Part shown: positions 24,933 through 33,381 of the stretch, piece by piece
Layout of the letters: every line of letters begins with the position of its first letter
How positions within the stretch are numbered: position 1 is the stretch's first letter
Source: Microtetraspora malaysiensis
GTDB taxonomy: Bacteria > Actinomycetota > Actinomycetes > Streptosporangiales > Streptosporangiaceae
Direction of reading: 5' to 3'
NCBI RefSeq assembly: GCF_001528665.1
Contig: NZ_BBYJ01000042.1
Coordinates: 1-58,996, forward strand
Length of the DNA stretch: 58,996 nucleotides
Program-made: the position numbers and the translations under genes
Notes under the pieces: generated by a model
The model's database searches: none
Seen by the model: only the letters and a program-made list of their open reading frames with translations
Told to the model about the DNA's origin: nothing

Positions 24933-26510
24933 GTGGCTACCCCCCATATCCTGCCTCGACAGAGAGGTGCTCGACTCATTGCCGCAACCGCCGCCCTCGC
25001 GGTTACCGGCTCGCTCGCAGTCGCCTGCTCCAGCGCCACGGCACCCTCTGGGGTGGATGCCGGTGGACGCGTTGTCATAGCGTACAACAACGATGTCAAC
25101 TCGCTGGATCCGATCAGCGCGGACTTCAGCCAGACCAACTCTGTCGTGCAGTCGCTCTACAGCACGCTGGTGACCTACACGACCGAGAACAAGCTGGTCG
25201 GCAGCCTCGCGACCAAGTTCACGATGGGCGACGACGCGCAGACGATCAACATCACCCTGCGGGACGATGTCACCTTCCACGACGGCCGCAAGCTCACCGC
25301 TGCGGACGTCAAATCCACCCTGGACCGAGTGGCCAAGATCGGGACCGGCGTGGCTAACTTCACCCGGGACTACAAGGGAACCGACGTGGTCAGCGACACC
25401 GAGCTGACGATCAAGCTCGACAAGCCCAACTCACTGTTCCTCGGAGGCCTCGCCAAGGTCTACATCCTCAACTCGGCCCTGGTGGAGAAGAACGCCGGGT
25501 CCGACCAGGGACAGAGCTGGCTGTCCAGCCACGACGCAGGCAGTGGCCCGTTCCAGCTGGCTGCTGCGGGGCAGGGCGGCGGCTTCACCGTGACCCGCTT
25601 CCCCCAGTACTGGGACTTCGACGACAAACGGCCCAGCGAGATCGTTTATCGGCTGATCAAGGAGGCGGCCACCCAGCGCGACGAGGTGCTGGCCGGCAAC
25701 GTCGACGTGGCCCCGACGATCGCGTACCCGGATGTGGCCACCCTGGAGAAGAACGGCGACGTCCAGGTCATCAAGCAGCTGATGAGCCTGCAAGCGGTCG
25801 TCTACTTCAACACTTCGACCGGCGCGACCGCCGATCCGGCGGTCCGGCGTGCGGTGCAGCTGGCTTTCGACTACAACGGAGCGCTGAGCGCCATCCGGAC
25901 CGGCATGGGCGAGGTCGCGAACGGTCCACTTCCCTCGACGATGCCCTGCCGTCCCGACCTGCCCACGGCCGAGCGGGACGTCGAGAAGGCCAAGGAACTG
26001 CTGCAGAGCGCTGGCAAGAAGGGGCTCCAGCTCACGCTGAGCTACCAGCCCACGGAGCCCAACGCCAGGCAGGAGGCAACCCTGCTCCAGTCGAACCTGG
26101 CCGACATCGGTGTGAACTTGAAGCTCGAACCGATCGCGTTCCCGGACTACCTGACGCGCCTGCGCGACCCGGCCAAGATCCCGCAGATGATGCTGCTGAC
26201 CGAGTTCGCCCAGTTCCCCGACCCCGGCGCGATGCTCGTGCCGTACTACGACTCTCGTTCCGTGGGGAGCAACCGCTCCGGTCTGAACAACCCGAAGCTG
26301 GACGCTCTGCTGGACGAGGCTCGTTCGAATGCGGATGCCGATCAAAGGTGTGAGATCTACCGGAAGGCTCAGACGGTCCTCGCCGAGGACGCCTCCGCGC
26401 TGACGATGTATACCCTGGTGCGCCCGATGGCTCATACCTCCCGGGTCACCGGTGTCCACCAGACCGCTATGGGCTTCGGCCCGTGGGTACCTGACTTCCG
26501 GATCAAGTAG
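24933..26510 (+). CDS. ABC transporter substrate-binding lipoprotein, family 5 (system B)
   Basis: Solute-binding lipoprotein, about 525 residues. The GTG at 24933 has GGAGGG seven bases upstream and gives a clean lipoprotein signal: a short basic N-terminus with three Arg, a hydrophobic core, then LAVAC as lipobox. Upstream in-frame starts would bury the signal peptide. The body shows IAYNNDVNSLDPISADFSQT, LATKFTMGDDAQTINITLRDD (in part) and GSGPFQLAA, all SBP_bac_5 features. It opens a nine-gene rightward operon. Ligand unknown. It has diverged well beyond simple duplication from the system A protein, so the two transporters probably have different substrates. Confidence 0.92.
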   Translation: MATPHILPRQRGARLIAATAALAVTGSLAVACSSATAPSGVDAGGRVVIAYNNDVNSLDPISADFSQTNSVVQSLYSTLVTYTTENKLVGSLATKFTMGDDAQTINITLRDDVTFHDGRKLTAADVKSTLDRVAKIGTGVANFTRDYKGTDVVSDTELTIKLDKPNSLFLGGLAKVYILNSALVEKNAGSDQGQSWLSSHDAGSGPFQLAAAGQGGGFTVTRFPQYWDFDDKRPSEIVYRLIKEAATQRDEVLAGNVDVAPTIAYPDVATLEKNGDVQVIKQLMSLQAVVYFNTSTGATADPAVRRAVQLAFDYNGALSAIRTGMGEVANGPLPSTMPCRPDLPTAERDVEKAKELLQSAGKKGLQLTLSYQPTEPNARQEATLLQSNLADIGVNLKLEPIAFPDYLTRLRDPAKIPQMMLLTEFAQFPDPGAMLVPYYDSRSVGSNRSGLNNPKLDALLDEARSNADADQRCEIYRKAQTVLAEDASALTMYTLVRPMAHTSRVTGVHQTAMGFGPWVPDFRIK

Positions 26511-26518
26511 CAAAGAGT

Positions 26519-27559
26519 ATGACGATGACGCGAGCTCGACGGCTGGCAACGAGAATGGCCGGCAAGCTGGGCACGACCCTGCTGACGCTCTGGGGCCTCG
26601 TGACAATCGTGTTCTTCATGATCAAGGCCGTCCCCGGCGACGAGGCGCAGATCGTCGCCGGGGAGGGTGCCCCCCCAGAACAGATCGAGGCGGTCCGTGA
26701 GCGGCTCGGACTGAACTCCACCCTGGCCGTGCAGTACCTGCGGTACCTGGGCCGGCTGCTGCACCTGGACTTGGGAAGCTCCACGGCGACGCATCGGCCG
26801 GTGTTGTCCGACATCAGCAAGGTGTTTCCAGGAACCATTCAGTTGGTGCTGCTCGCCCTACTGATCAGCATCATCGTGGCCTTTACGGCGGCGGCGTTCG
26901 CGGCGCTGCGCGCGCAAGGCCCGATGGACGTCGTCAGCCGGGCCCTGGTGCTGCTGGCGAGTGGCCTCCCGGTCTTCTGGGTCGGTCTGATGCTCCAGTA
27001 CTGGCTCGGTAGCAACCTGCGGATACTGCCGATCTCGGGTGAGCTGACAACGGGCGTGATCGTTCCACTCCGTACCGGGATGACCTTGGTCGACTCGGCG
27101 CTGACCGGCAGCCTGCCAGTCTTTATGGATGCCCTGAATCACCTGGTGCTGCCGGCCTGCGTGCTCGCCATCCCGGTGACCGCGCAGCTGTTCCGGGTGC
27201 TCCGCGTTGAGATGCTAGGTGTGCTGGCCCGCGAGCATATCGCCGTCGCCCGAGCCAAGGGTCTGAGCGCCCGTGGCGTCACGACCCGGCACGCTCTCCC
27301 CAACGCGCTGAGTCCTGCCCTCACCCTGGTCGGTGTTGAGATAGGGCTGCTCATGGCGAGTGCCATCCTGGTCGAGTCCGTGTTCGGCCTGTCCGGGCTC
27401 GGCTCCTACCTTCAGCGCGCGGTCGCCCAGCATGACGTCAACGCGGTACTGGGCTCGGTGCTCTTCTTCGGCGCCACTGTGATCGTCGCCAACCTCGTCA
27501 TCGACGTCATTCAAGTAGCCAGGGATCCCCGGATCCGGGCCGTCCAGTCGAATGGATAG
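26519..27559 (+). CDS. oligopeptide-type ABC transporter permease, DppB-like (system B)
   Basis: 346-residue membrane permease. First helix TTLLTLWGLVTIVFFMIKAVPGDEA, then further helices through the C-terminus. The EAA loop is ARAKGLSARGVTTRHALPNALSP and the late signature VESVFGLSGLGSYLQ fits DppB. It starts eight bases after the binding-protein gene and overlaps the next permease gene by eight bases. An internal ATG at codon 13 is an alternative start. Confidence 0.92.
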   Translation: MTMTRARRLATRMAGKLGTTLLTLWGLVTIVFFMIKAVPGDEAQIVAGEGAPPEQIEAVRERLGLNSTLAVQYLRYLGRLLHLDLGSSTATHRPVLSDISKVFPGTIQLVLLALLISIIVAFTAAAFAALRAQGPMDVVSRALVLLASGLPVFWVGLMLQYWLGSNLRILPISGELTTGVIVPLRTGMTLVDSALTGSLPVFMDALNHLVLPACVLAIPVTAQLFRVLRVEMLGVLAREHIAVARAKGLSARGVTTRHALPNALSPALTLVGVEIGLLMASAILVESVFGLSGLGSYLQRAVAQHDVNAVLGSVLFFGATVIVANLVIDVIQVARDPRIRAVQSNG

Positions 27560-28439
27560 GCAGTTGAGTTCCACGACATTGCGCGGTGCCCGCACACGGG
27601 TTCGCCGCCGCGGCAAGCGAACCGCGGGAGGTCAGCGCCTGTTCACCGCGATCGTGATCGGTGCGGTCGGGTTCCTGATCCTGATGGTGATCTTCGGTCC
27701 CATCTTCGCCCCAGATGGGGTGAACCGGTCCAACCTGCTGAACGCGATGCAGCCACCCAGCGCCGAGCATTGGCTGGGCACGGACGAGCAGGGGCGCGAC
27801 GTGCTCTGGCGCCTGATCATAGGCGCCCGGCCGACGCTGCTCTCAGCCGCGCTCGTGGTGGCCTGCTACGGCACCATCGGCACCTTGGTCGCCACCTTCG
27901 CGACGCTGGGTGGCCGGTGGGCCGACGAGTTCCTCATGCGGCTCACCGACATGACCCTGTCACTGCCGGGGATGGTGGTCGCGCTGGGCTTCGCGACGGC
28001 CCTCGGCCCCAGTCTGCGCAGCGCCATCATCGCCATGGTGCTGGTCGGCTGGCCGATGACCGCGCGTCTGCTGCGCGGCATCATGCGCGAGGCGATGACG
28101 CAGCCCTACATTTCCGGCGCTCGGGTACTCGGTGCTTCCCGGTGGCGCGTGACGTTCCGGCATGTCCTGCCCAACTCGATGGACGTCCTGATCGTCAAAT
28201 GGGCGGCCGACATCGGCTTCACCGTGCTGATCCTGGCTGGACTGTCGTTCATCGGCGTCGGCGCCCAACCGCCGAGTTCAGAGTGGGGTGCCATGGTCGC
28301 GGAGGCCCGCAGCTATGTCTCGACCGCCTGGTGGGTCGCCCTGGCTCCTGGCGCGGCGATCGCCTTCTCGGCTACCGCGTTCGGACTCCTCGGCGAGGTA
28401 CTCCAGGTCCGACTCAATCCGGCGTTGAAGGCGAGGTGA
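27552..28439 (+). CDS. oligopeptide-type ABC transporter permease, DppC-like (system B)
   Basis: 295-residue membrane permease. Basic N-terminus, first helix FTAIVIGAVGFLILMVIFGPIFA (in part), periplasmic motif LGTDEQGRDVLWRLI, EAA loop ARVLGASRWRVTFRHVLPNS. Unlike the system A permease it lacks a long cytosolic N-terminal tail. It overlaps the preceding gene by eight bases, and the ATPase gene begins right after its stop. Confidence 0.92.
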   Translation: MDRQLSSTTLRGARTRVRRRGKRTAGGQRLFTAIVIGAVGFLILMVIFGPIFAPDGVNRSNLLNAMQPPSAEHWLGTDEQGRDVLWRLIIGARPTLLSAALVVACYGTIGTLVATFATLGGRWADEFLMRLTDMTLSLPGMVVALGFATALGPSLRSAIIAMVLVGWPMTARLLRGIMREAMTQPYISGARVLGASRWRVTFRHVLPNSMDVLIVKWAADIGFTVLILAGLSFIGVGAQPPSSEWGAMVAEARSYVSTAWWVALAPGAAIAFSATAFGLLGEVLQVRLNPALKAR

Positions 28440-28440
28440 C

Positions 28441-29415
28441 GTGATGATCCGAAGCGACGGCCCCCTGCTGCGGATGCGCGACGTCTGCATCGATGTCCCA
28501 GGCAAGGCCGGGTCGGTGCGGCTGGTCGACGGCTTCTCGCTCGACATCGCCCCGGCCGAGCGGGTGGCTCTGGTCGGTGAGTCCGGCTCCGGCAAGTCCA
28601 TCACCGCACGGGCGATCATGCGGCTCGCCCCTCAGACGGTGACCTCCGGCAGCATCGAGTTCGACGGCCTCGATCTGGGATCTCTCCCCGAGCGGGCGAT
28701 GACTCGGCTCCGCGGCCGCCGGATCGGCATGGTCTTCCAGGACCCGATGCGCGCGCTGAACCCGTTGATGACCATCGGCGACCAACTGACGGAGTCACTA
28801 CGGGACGAAGGTGTAGGCAAGTCCGAGGCCGTCCGGCGTGCGGTCGCGATACTCGAGGAGATCGGTGTCCCCAACGCGGCCCAGCGCCTGCGTGCCTATC
28901 CCCACGAGTTCTCCGGCGGGATGCGCCAACGGGTCGCCATCGCCATCGCCTTGATCGGCGAGCCCGACCTGTTGATCGCCGACGAGCCGACCACGGCGCT
29001 GGACGTACGGGTCCAGCGGCAGGTGCTGCAGTTGCTGGACCGGATCGCGCGCGACCGTAGTCTCGCGGTGCTCCTGATAACCCACGATCTTGGGCTTGTC
29101 GCGAACTTCGTGGATCGGGTCGCGGTGATGTACGCCGGGCGCAAGGTCGAGGACCGTCGATGCTGGGAGCTGTTCGAGCAGCCCGCCCATCCCTACACGC
29201 AGGCCCTTCTCGCCACGGTGCTCCGACTGGATCGCCCGGTCACCCGTCCCAAGACGATTCCCGGAGCTCCGCCCCACCCGGCCGGCCGGCCGAACGGTTG
29301 TGCCTTCCACCCGCGATGTGAGCTTGCCGCGCCGGAATGCTCGCGTCAGGTGCCCAGTCTGCGCCGGCTCGCGAAAGGCGGAGAGGTCGCCTGCGATGTG
29401 GTCGGCCGGATCTGA
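28441..29415 (+). CDS. oligopeptide-type ABC transporter ATPase, DppD-like (system B)
   Basis: 324-residue ATPase. Walker A ALVGESGSGKS, Q-loop MVFQDPMRALNPL, signature FSGGMRQRVAIAIAL, Walker B LLIADEPTTALD and switch LITHDLGLVAN are intact. The C-terminus has a CAFHPRCELAAPEC cluster. Start is a GTG immediately followed by ATG; either is possible. Nine bases separate it from the next ATPase gene. Confidence 0.92.
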   Translation: MMIRSDGPLLRMRDVCIDVPGKAGSVRLVDGFSLDIAPAERVALVGESGSGKSITARAIMRLAPQTVTSGSIEFDGLDLGSLPERAMTRLRGRRIGMVFQDPMRALNPLMTIGDQLTESLRDEGVGKSEAVRRAVAILEEIGVPNAAQRLRAYPHEFSGGMRQRVAIAIALIGEPDLLIADEPTTALDVRVQRQVLQLLDRIARDRSLAVLLITHDLGLVANFVDRVAVMYAGRKVEDRRCWELFEQPAHPYTQALLATVLRLDRPVTRPKTIPGAPPHPAGRPNGCAFHPRCELAAPECSRQVPSLRRLAKGGEVACDVVGRI

Positions 29416-29424
29416 GGAAACGCT

Positions 29425-30210
29425 ATGTCCCTGCTTGAAGTGCGCAATGTCAACAAGTCCTATGGCGGTCGTGGCCGTTCCTCCGGTATCCCGGTGCTTC
29501 GGGACGTCTCGTTCGCCCTGGAGGCAGGTGAGTCGCTCGGCCTGGTCGGTGAGTCCGGCTCAGGCAAGACAACCCTGATCAAGATCGTGGTCGGTCTGGA
29601 GCGGCCAGACAGCGGTGACGTCCTCTACGAGGGAGTCGAGCGTTCGTCAGCCAGTCGTAGCACCCGCCGCGGGTTCAGCAAAGACGTCCAGCTGGTGTTC
29701 CAGGACCCGGTGTCCAGCCTCAACCCGCGGATGACGGTGCGCCAACTGGTCGAAGAGGGCTTGGTGATCCACGGACTGGCCGGCGATCGGTCCGGCCGCA
29801 CCGAACGCGTGGCCGAGGTGCTCAGCCTGGTCGGTCTCGACCCCGATCAGATGGAGCGCCTGCCCTCTTCCTTCTCCGGCGGCCAGTGCCAGCGGATCGC
29901 CATCGCCCGGGCTTTGGCGGTGTCCCCCCGAGTGCTCGTCTGCGACGAAGCGGTCTCAGCGCTAGACGTGTCGATCCAGGCGCAGATCCTCAACCTGCTC
30001 GCGGACATGCGGGAGCAGTTGGGCATCTCCCTGTTCTTCGTGGCTCATGACCTGGCCGTGGTGCGGTACCTCTGCCCACGGGTGATGGTGATGTCTCGAG
30101 GAACCATCGTCGAAGAGGGACCGCGCGAGCAGATCTTCGGAGATCCCCAGCACGAGTACACCCGGGCATTGCTGGAGGCCGTCCCAGTGCCCACGCCAGT
30201 CCGACGCTGA
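29425..30210 (+). CDS. oligopeptide-type ABC transporter ATPase, DppF-like (system B)
   Basis: 261-residue ATPase. Walker A GLVGESGSGKTT, Q-loop LVFQDPVSSLNPR, signature FSGGQCQRIAIARAL (Cys in place of the usual Arg), Walker B VLVCDEAVSALD (Ala where Pro is common) and switch FVAHDLAVVRY. It ends soon after the HEYTRALLEAVPVP segment, so it lacks the long cysteine-bearing C-terminal extension present in the system A homologue. Confidence 0.9.
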   Translation: MSLLEVRNVNKSYGGRGRSSGIPVLRDVSFALEAGESLGLVGESGSGKTTLIKIVVGLERPDSGDVLYEGVERSSASRSTRRGFSKDVQLVFQDPVSSLNPRMTVRQLVEEGLVIHGLAGDRSGRTERVAEVLSLVGLDPDQMERLPSSFSGGQCQRIAIARALAVSPRVLVCDEAVSALDVSIQAQILNLLADMREQLGISLFFVAHDLAVVRYLCPRVMVMSRGTIVEEGPREQIFGDPQHEYTRALLEAVPVPTPVRR

Positions 30211-30265
30211 CCCGGTGTCAGCTTGTCCGACATGTCCTGTTCCACGAGAGAGTGCAGTTGATTCG

Positions 30266-31333
30266 ATGAAGATCGGTGTAGATGGACGCAAGCTTCCCGG
30301 AAGCCAGTCGCTCGGCCCCATCGGCAGCCTCGAGAAGGCGGCGGAGCTGGGGATGGAGGGTGCGTTCTTCCGGACCGTCCTGGACATGAGTCCGAGCCTG
30401 AACCCGCACGATCTCGCCGGAATCCGCCGCCGCGCCGACGAACTGGGCCTGTACCTGGAAACCGGCCTCGGCAAGGTGAACCCCTACGCCTCGCCGGAAA
30501 CCCCCGAGCTCCGGTCGGTCGGCGACGGAGACGTGCTTCTGGGTTTTCGCAGGATGATGGAGGCCTGCGCCGCGATCGACTGTCGCGAGCTCTGGATCGG
30601 CACCGCAAGCTTCAAGCTGGACTACCGCGGCCGCTGGACCTACGACCGTTTCCGCACCGATGTGGACTGGGCCGATCAGCTGGAGGCCACTACTCGTTTC
30701 CTCCACCGGCTCGCACCGATCGCCCGAGATCTCGGAATCCACATGAACGTGGAGACCCATGAGGACATCACCTCGTTCGAGGCGATCCGGATGGTGGAGG
30801 CGGTCGGGCCTGACGTGATGGGCATCGTCTTCGACACCGCGAACGTGCTGCAGCGGATCGAACATCCGATCATGGCCGCGGAGCGGGTGGCGCCGTACGT
30901 CCGGCAGACGCACATCAAGGATGCCGGCCTCACCCATGTGGACGGCGAACTCACCTACCAGATGCGGCCGTGCGGCGAGGGCGTCATCGACTTCACCCGG
31001 CTGCTGCGGGTGATCAGGGACGCCAACCCCACGGTGAACCTCACCATCGAGAACGAACAGGCCGCCGCCGACCGTCCTGCGCCCCGTATCCAGATGGTCG
31101 TCGACTTGTACGGTGACGGGTTCCTGGAGGCTCACCCCGACCTGACCGTCGAAGAGCTCACGGCGTACATGCGGATGGTCATGGAGTACGAGCGCCGCTG
31201 CCGGAACGAGGGAATCCCGGGGTGGCGCCAGTACTTCGAGCAGGACTTCGACGAGGCGGCGGCCCTGCACTACATCAGCGCGAGCGCGACCCATCTGCGG
31301 GCGGCCCTCGCCGAGATCGAGGAGCAGAAGTGA
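30266..31333 (+). CDS. TIM-barrel sugar-phosphate isomerase/epimerase-like protein (copy 1)
   Basis: About 355 residues of the xylose-isomerase-like TIM barrel family. Candidate metal ligands in order are Glu in NVETHED, Asp in IVFDTANV, His in RQTHIKD and Glu in TIENEQ, the normal set for a divalent-metal isomerase or epimerase. A helical C-terminal tail of roughly 80 residues follows the barrel. I chose the ATG at 30266; a GTG 17 codons upstream is possible but gives a Cys/Pro-rich leader unlike the fold. The stop overlaps the UraD-like gene (GTGA). A homologue at 35.4 kb is related across its length. Substrate unknown; its partners suggest a hydroxy-keto acid or ureido-sugar acid. Confidence 0.82.
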   Translation: MKIGVDGRKLPGSQSLGPIGSLEKAAELGMEGAFFRTVLDMSPSLNPHDLAGIRRRADELGLYLETGLGKVNPYASPETPELRSVGDGDVLLGFRRMMEACAAIDCRELWIGTASFKLDYRGRWTYDRFRTDVDWADQLEATTRFLHRLAPIARDLGIHMNVETHEDITSFEAIRMVEAVGPDVMGIVFDTANVLQRIEHPIMAAERVAPYVRQTHIKDAGLTHVDGELTYQMRPCGEGVIDFTRLLRVIRDANPTVNLTIENEQAAADRPAPRIQMVVDLYGDGFLEAHPDLTVEELTAYMRMVMEYERRCRNEGIPGWRQYFEQDFDEAAALHYISASATHLRAALAEIEEQK

Positions 31334-31893
31334 CCAGCACAGGCGCAGGAACACCGGCCCCAGGGATGACCCGGTTCAACGCGATGCCGACCCACCGTCT
31401 GGCCGACCTGCTCTACCGATCCTGCCACCTGCCAGTGGCCTCCTGGGCGGACGCGGTGTCCGGGGCACGCCCGTTCCCGGACCGTGAGTCGCTGGTGGCC
31501 TACGCCCAGGAGCGGGTGCGGGCGCTGACCAGCGATGAGGTGCGCGCCGCCCACGAAGGTCTCTCCCGGATCGGCAGCGGGGTGCGCGGCGATGATCGGG
31601 AGGCCCGCTGGTCACGGGCGGAGGTCGCCCAGGTTCGCCGCGACCAGGAGACGCTCGCTCGGCTGGCGGAGGGAAACGAGGCATACGAGGCACGCTTCGG
31701 CCACGTGCTCCTGATCAGCGCCACCGGTCTCACCGCCGAACAGATCCTGGAGTCGATGCAGACCCGGCTACACCACGACCGGGCCACAGAAGACCAAGTG
31801 ATCAAAGGCGAACTGAGCAAGCTGCTCGCGGTCCGGATCCCCAAGCTGCTCGACGAGCTTGCCGATCTCGATGGCGGGGAGACAGAGGAGTGA
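31330..31893 (+). CDS. UraD-like (OHCU decarboxylase family) protein with altered active-site motif
   Basis: 187 residues matching the 2-oxo-4-hydroxy-4-carboxy-5-ureidoimidazoline decarboxylase family: FNAMPTHRLADLLYRSC at the N-terminus, the WSRAE segment with Glu98, LAEGNEAYEARFGHVLLISATG and a final RLHHDRATEDQV...LAVRIPKLL. UraD enzymes decarboxylate the OHCU intermediate of urate breakdown to S-allantoin. The catalytic HPRIG motif is here HEGLSRIG (His75, then Leu78-Ser-Arg-Ile-Gly82), so the histidine is either displaced by a three-residue insertion or replaced by Leu. No hydroxyisourate hydrolase or urate oxidase gene is in the window. Start is a GTG overlapping the isomerase stop; an ATG at 31366 is possible. 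A changed substrate is likely. Confidence 0.75.
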   Translation: MTSTGAGTPAPGMTRFNAMPTHRLADLLYRSCHLPVASWADAVSGARPFPDRESLVAYAQERVRALTSDEVRAAHEGLSRIGSGVRGDDREARWSRAEVAQVRRDQETLARLAEGNEAYEARFGHVLLISATGLTAEQILESMQTRLHHDRATEDQVIKGELSKLLAVRIPKLLDELADLDGGETEE

Positions 31894-31900
31894 ACCACCG

Positions 31901-33334
31901 ATGAACCCGTTGCCGGGCACCTATGTGGGTGGGCGATGGCTGGAGAGCGACGAGACCGGCTCGCGGATCACCGTGATCGACCCGAGCACCGAGCAGGTGG
32001 TGCGGGAGGTTTGGGCGAGCACGCCGGACCAGGTCGACCTGGCGGTGGAGCAGGCGCACAAAGCGTTGCCGGCGATGAATCGCCTGACCGTCGAGGAGCG
32101 GCTCACGCTGCTCGACCGGCTGGCCTCCGGGATTGAGGAGCGCCGGCGGGAACTCGCGATCGCGATCTCCGATTCGATGGGCATGCCCCGCGGTCGCTCC
32201 GAAGCCGTCCAGGTGGACATCGCTCGCGGCATCGTGGTGGCGACCCGGGACGCGCTGGCGGGGCTCGCGTTCACGAGCCAGGACGGGGACTCGATCCTGC
32301 GGCATGAGCCGATCGGGGTGGTGGCCGCCATCACGCCATGGAACTTCCCGCTGAGCCAGGCCATGAACAAGGTCGCCCCCGCGCTCGCAGCGGGCTGTGC
32401 CGTCGTACTCAAAGCGAGTGAGGTCACCCCCCTCGACGCCCTTATCCTGGCCGAGATCATCGACGGGATCGGACTTCCCGCGGGCGCCTTCAACCTGGTC
32501 ACAGGGGCCGCCGACGTCGGCGAGCGCCTGGTCGGACACCACCTGGTCGACATGGTCTCGCTGACCGGGTCGACCCGGGCCGGCAAGCGCGTGGCCGCGC
32601 TGGCCGCCGGCTCGGTGAAGCGGGTCTCGCTGGAGCTCGGCGGCAAGTCGCCGATGCTGGTGCTCCCCGAGGCGGACGTGACGGCGGCCGCGTCCGCCGC
32701 GGTCGCCTCGGTGATGGGCAACTCCGGGCAGACCTGCACCGCCCTGACCCGGCTGCTGGTTTTCGAGCCGATGCTGGAGGAAGCCAAACGCGCAGTGGCG
32801 AGCGCGATGGCCGGATACAAGGTCGGGCCCGCGCAAGACCCCACGGCGGATCTGGGGCCGGTCGCCAACGCCGGTCAGCGGCGGACGGTGGAGGAGTTCC
32901 TGGCCTGCGCCGCGGACGGCGAGACGACGACGGTGTTCCAGTATCCCCGCGAGTCACTTCCCGGCCAGGGGTACTTCGTGCCACCCAGCGCCTTCCACAT
33001 TGAGGACCAGACGCACCGGCTGGTCCAGGAGGAGATCTTCGGCCCGGTACTGGTGATCAGCTCCTACCGGACGCTTGAGGAAGCGGTCGAGATGGCCAAC
33101 GGGACGGTCTACGGGCTCGCGGCCGGAATCTGGGGCGACGACCCCGAAGCGGTCCTTGACGCCGCCCGGCGCGTACGGGCCGGTGTGGTGCACATCAACG
33201 GCGCCCCATGGAACTCGCAGGCCCCCTTCGGGGGATGGAAGCAGTCCGGGTACGGCCGCGAAGGCGGCGTCCACGGGATTCTCGAGTTCACCGAGTTCAA
33301 GGCGATCGAGTACCGCGGGCCGGCCGCGGGATGA
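31901..33334 (+). CDS. NAD(P)-dependent aldehyde dehydrogenase
   Basis: 477-residue aldehyde dehydrogenase. Cofactor and catalytic features are intact: TPWNFPL, KASEVTPLDAL, VSLTGSTRAGKRV, general base in LELGGKSP (Glu245) and nucleophile in GNSGQTCTAL (Cys279). EIFGPVLVI and the C-terminal INGAPWNSQAPFGGWKQSGYGREGG are typical. I chose the ATG at 31901, preceded by GAGGAG. It follows the UraD-like gene by seven bases and overlaps the ThDP-enzyme region, which suggests that it oxidises the aldehyde made by the decarboxylase to a carboxylate. Confidence 0.92.
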   Translation: MNPLPGTYVGGRWLESDETGSRITVIDPSTEQVVREVWASTPDQVDLAVEQAHKALPAMNRLTVEERLTLLDRLASGIEERRRELAIAISDSMGMPRGRSEAVQVDIARGIVVATRDALAGLAFTSQDGDSILRHEPIGVVAAITPWNFPLSQAMNKVAPALAAGCAVVLKASEVTPLDALILAEIIDGIGLPAGAFNLVTGAADVGERLVGHHLVDMVSLTGSTRAGKRVAALAAGSVKRVSLELGGKSPMLVLPEADVTAAASAAVASVMGNSGQTCTALTRLLVFEPMLEEAKRAVASAMAGYKVGPAQDPTADLGPVANAGQRRTVEEFLACAADGETTTVFQYPRESLPGQGYFVPPSAFHIEDQTHRLVQEEIFGPVLVISSYRTLEEAVEMANGTVYGLAAGIWGDDPEAVLDAARRVRAGVVHINGAPWNSQAPFGGWKQSGYGREGGVHGILEFTEFKAIEYRGPAAG

Positions 33335-33381
33335 CGAGCAAGCACAGACAGAACGCGAAGACCGAGCGGAGCGATAGAACG

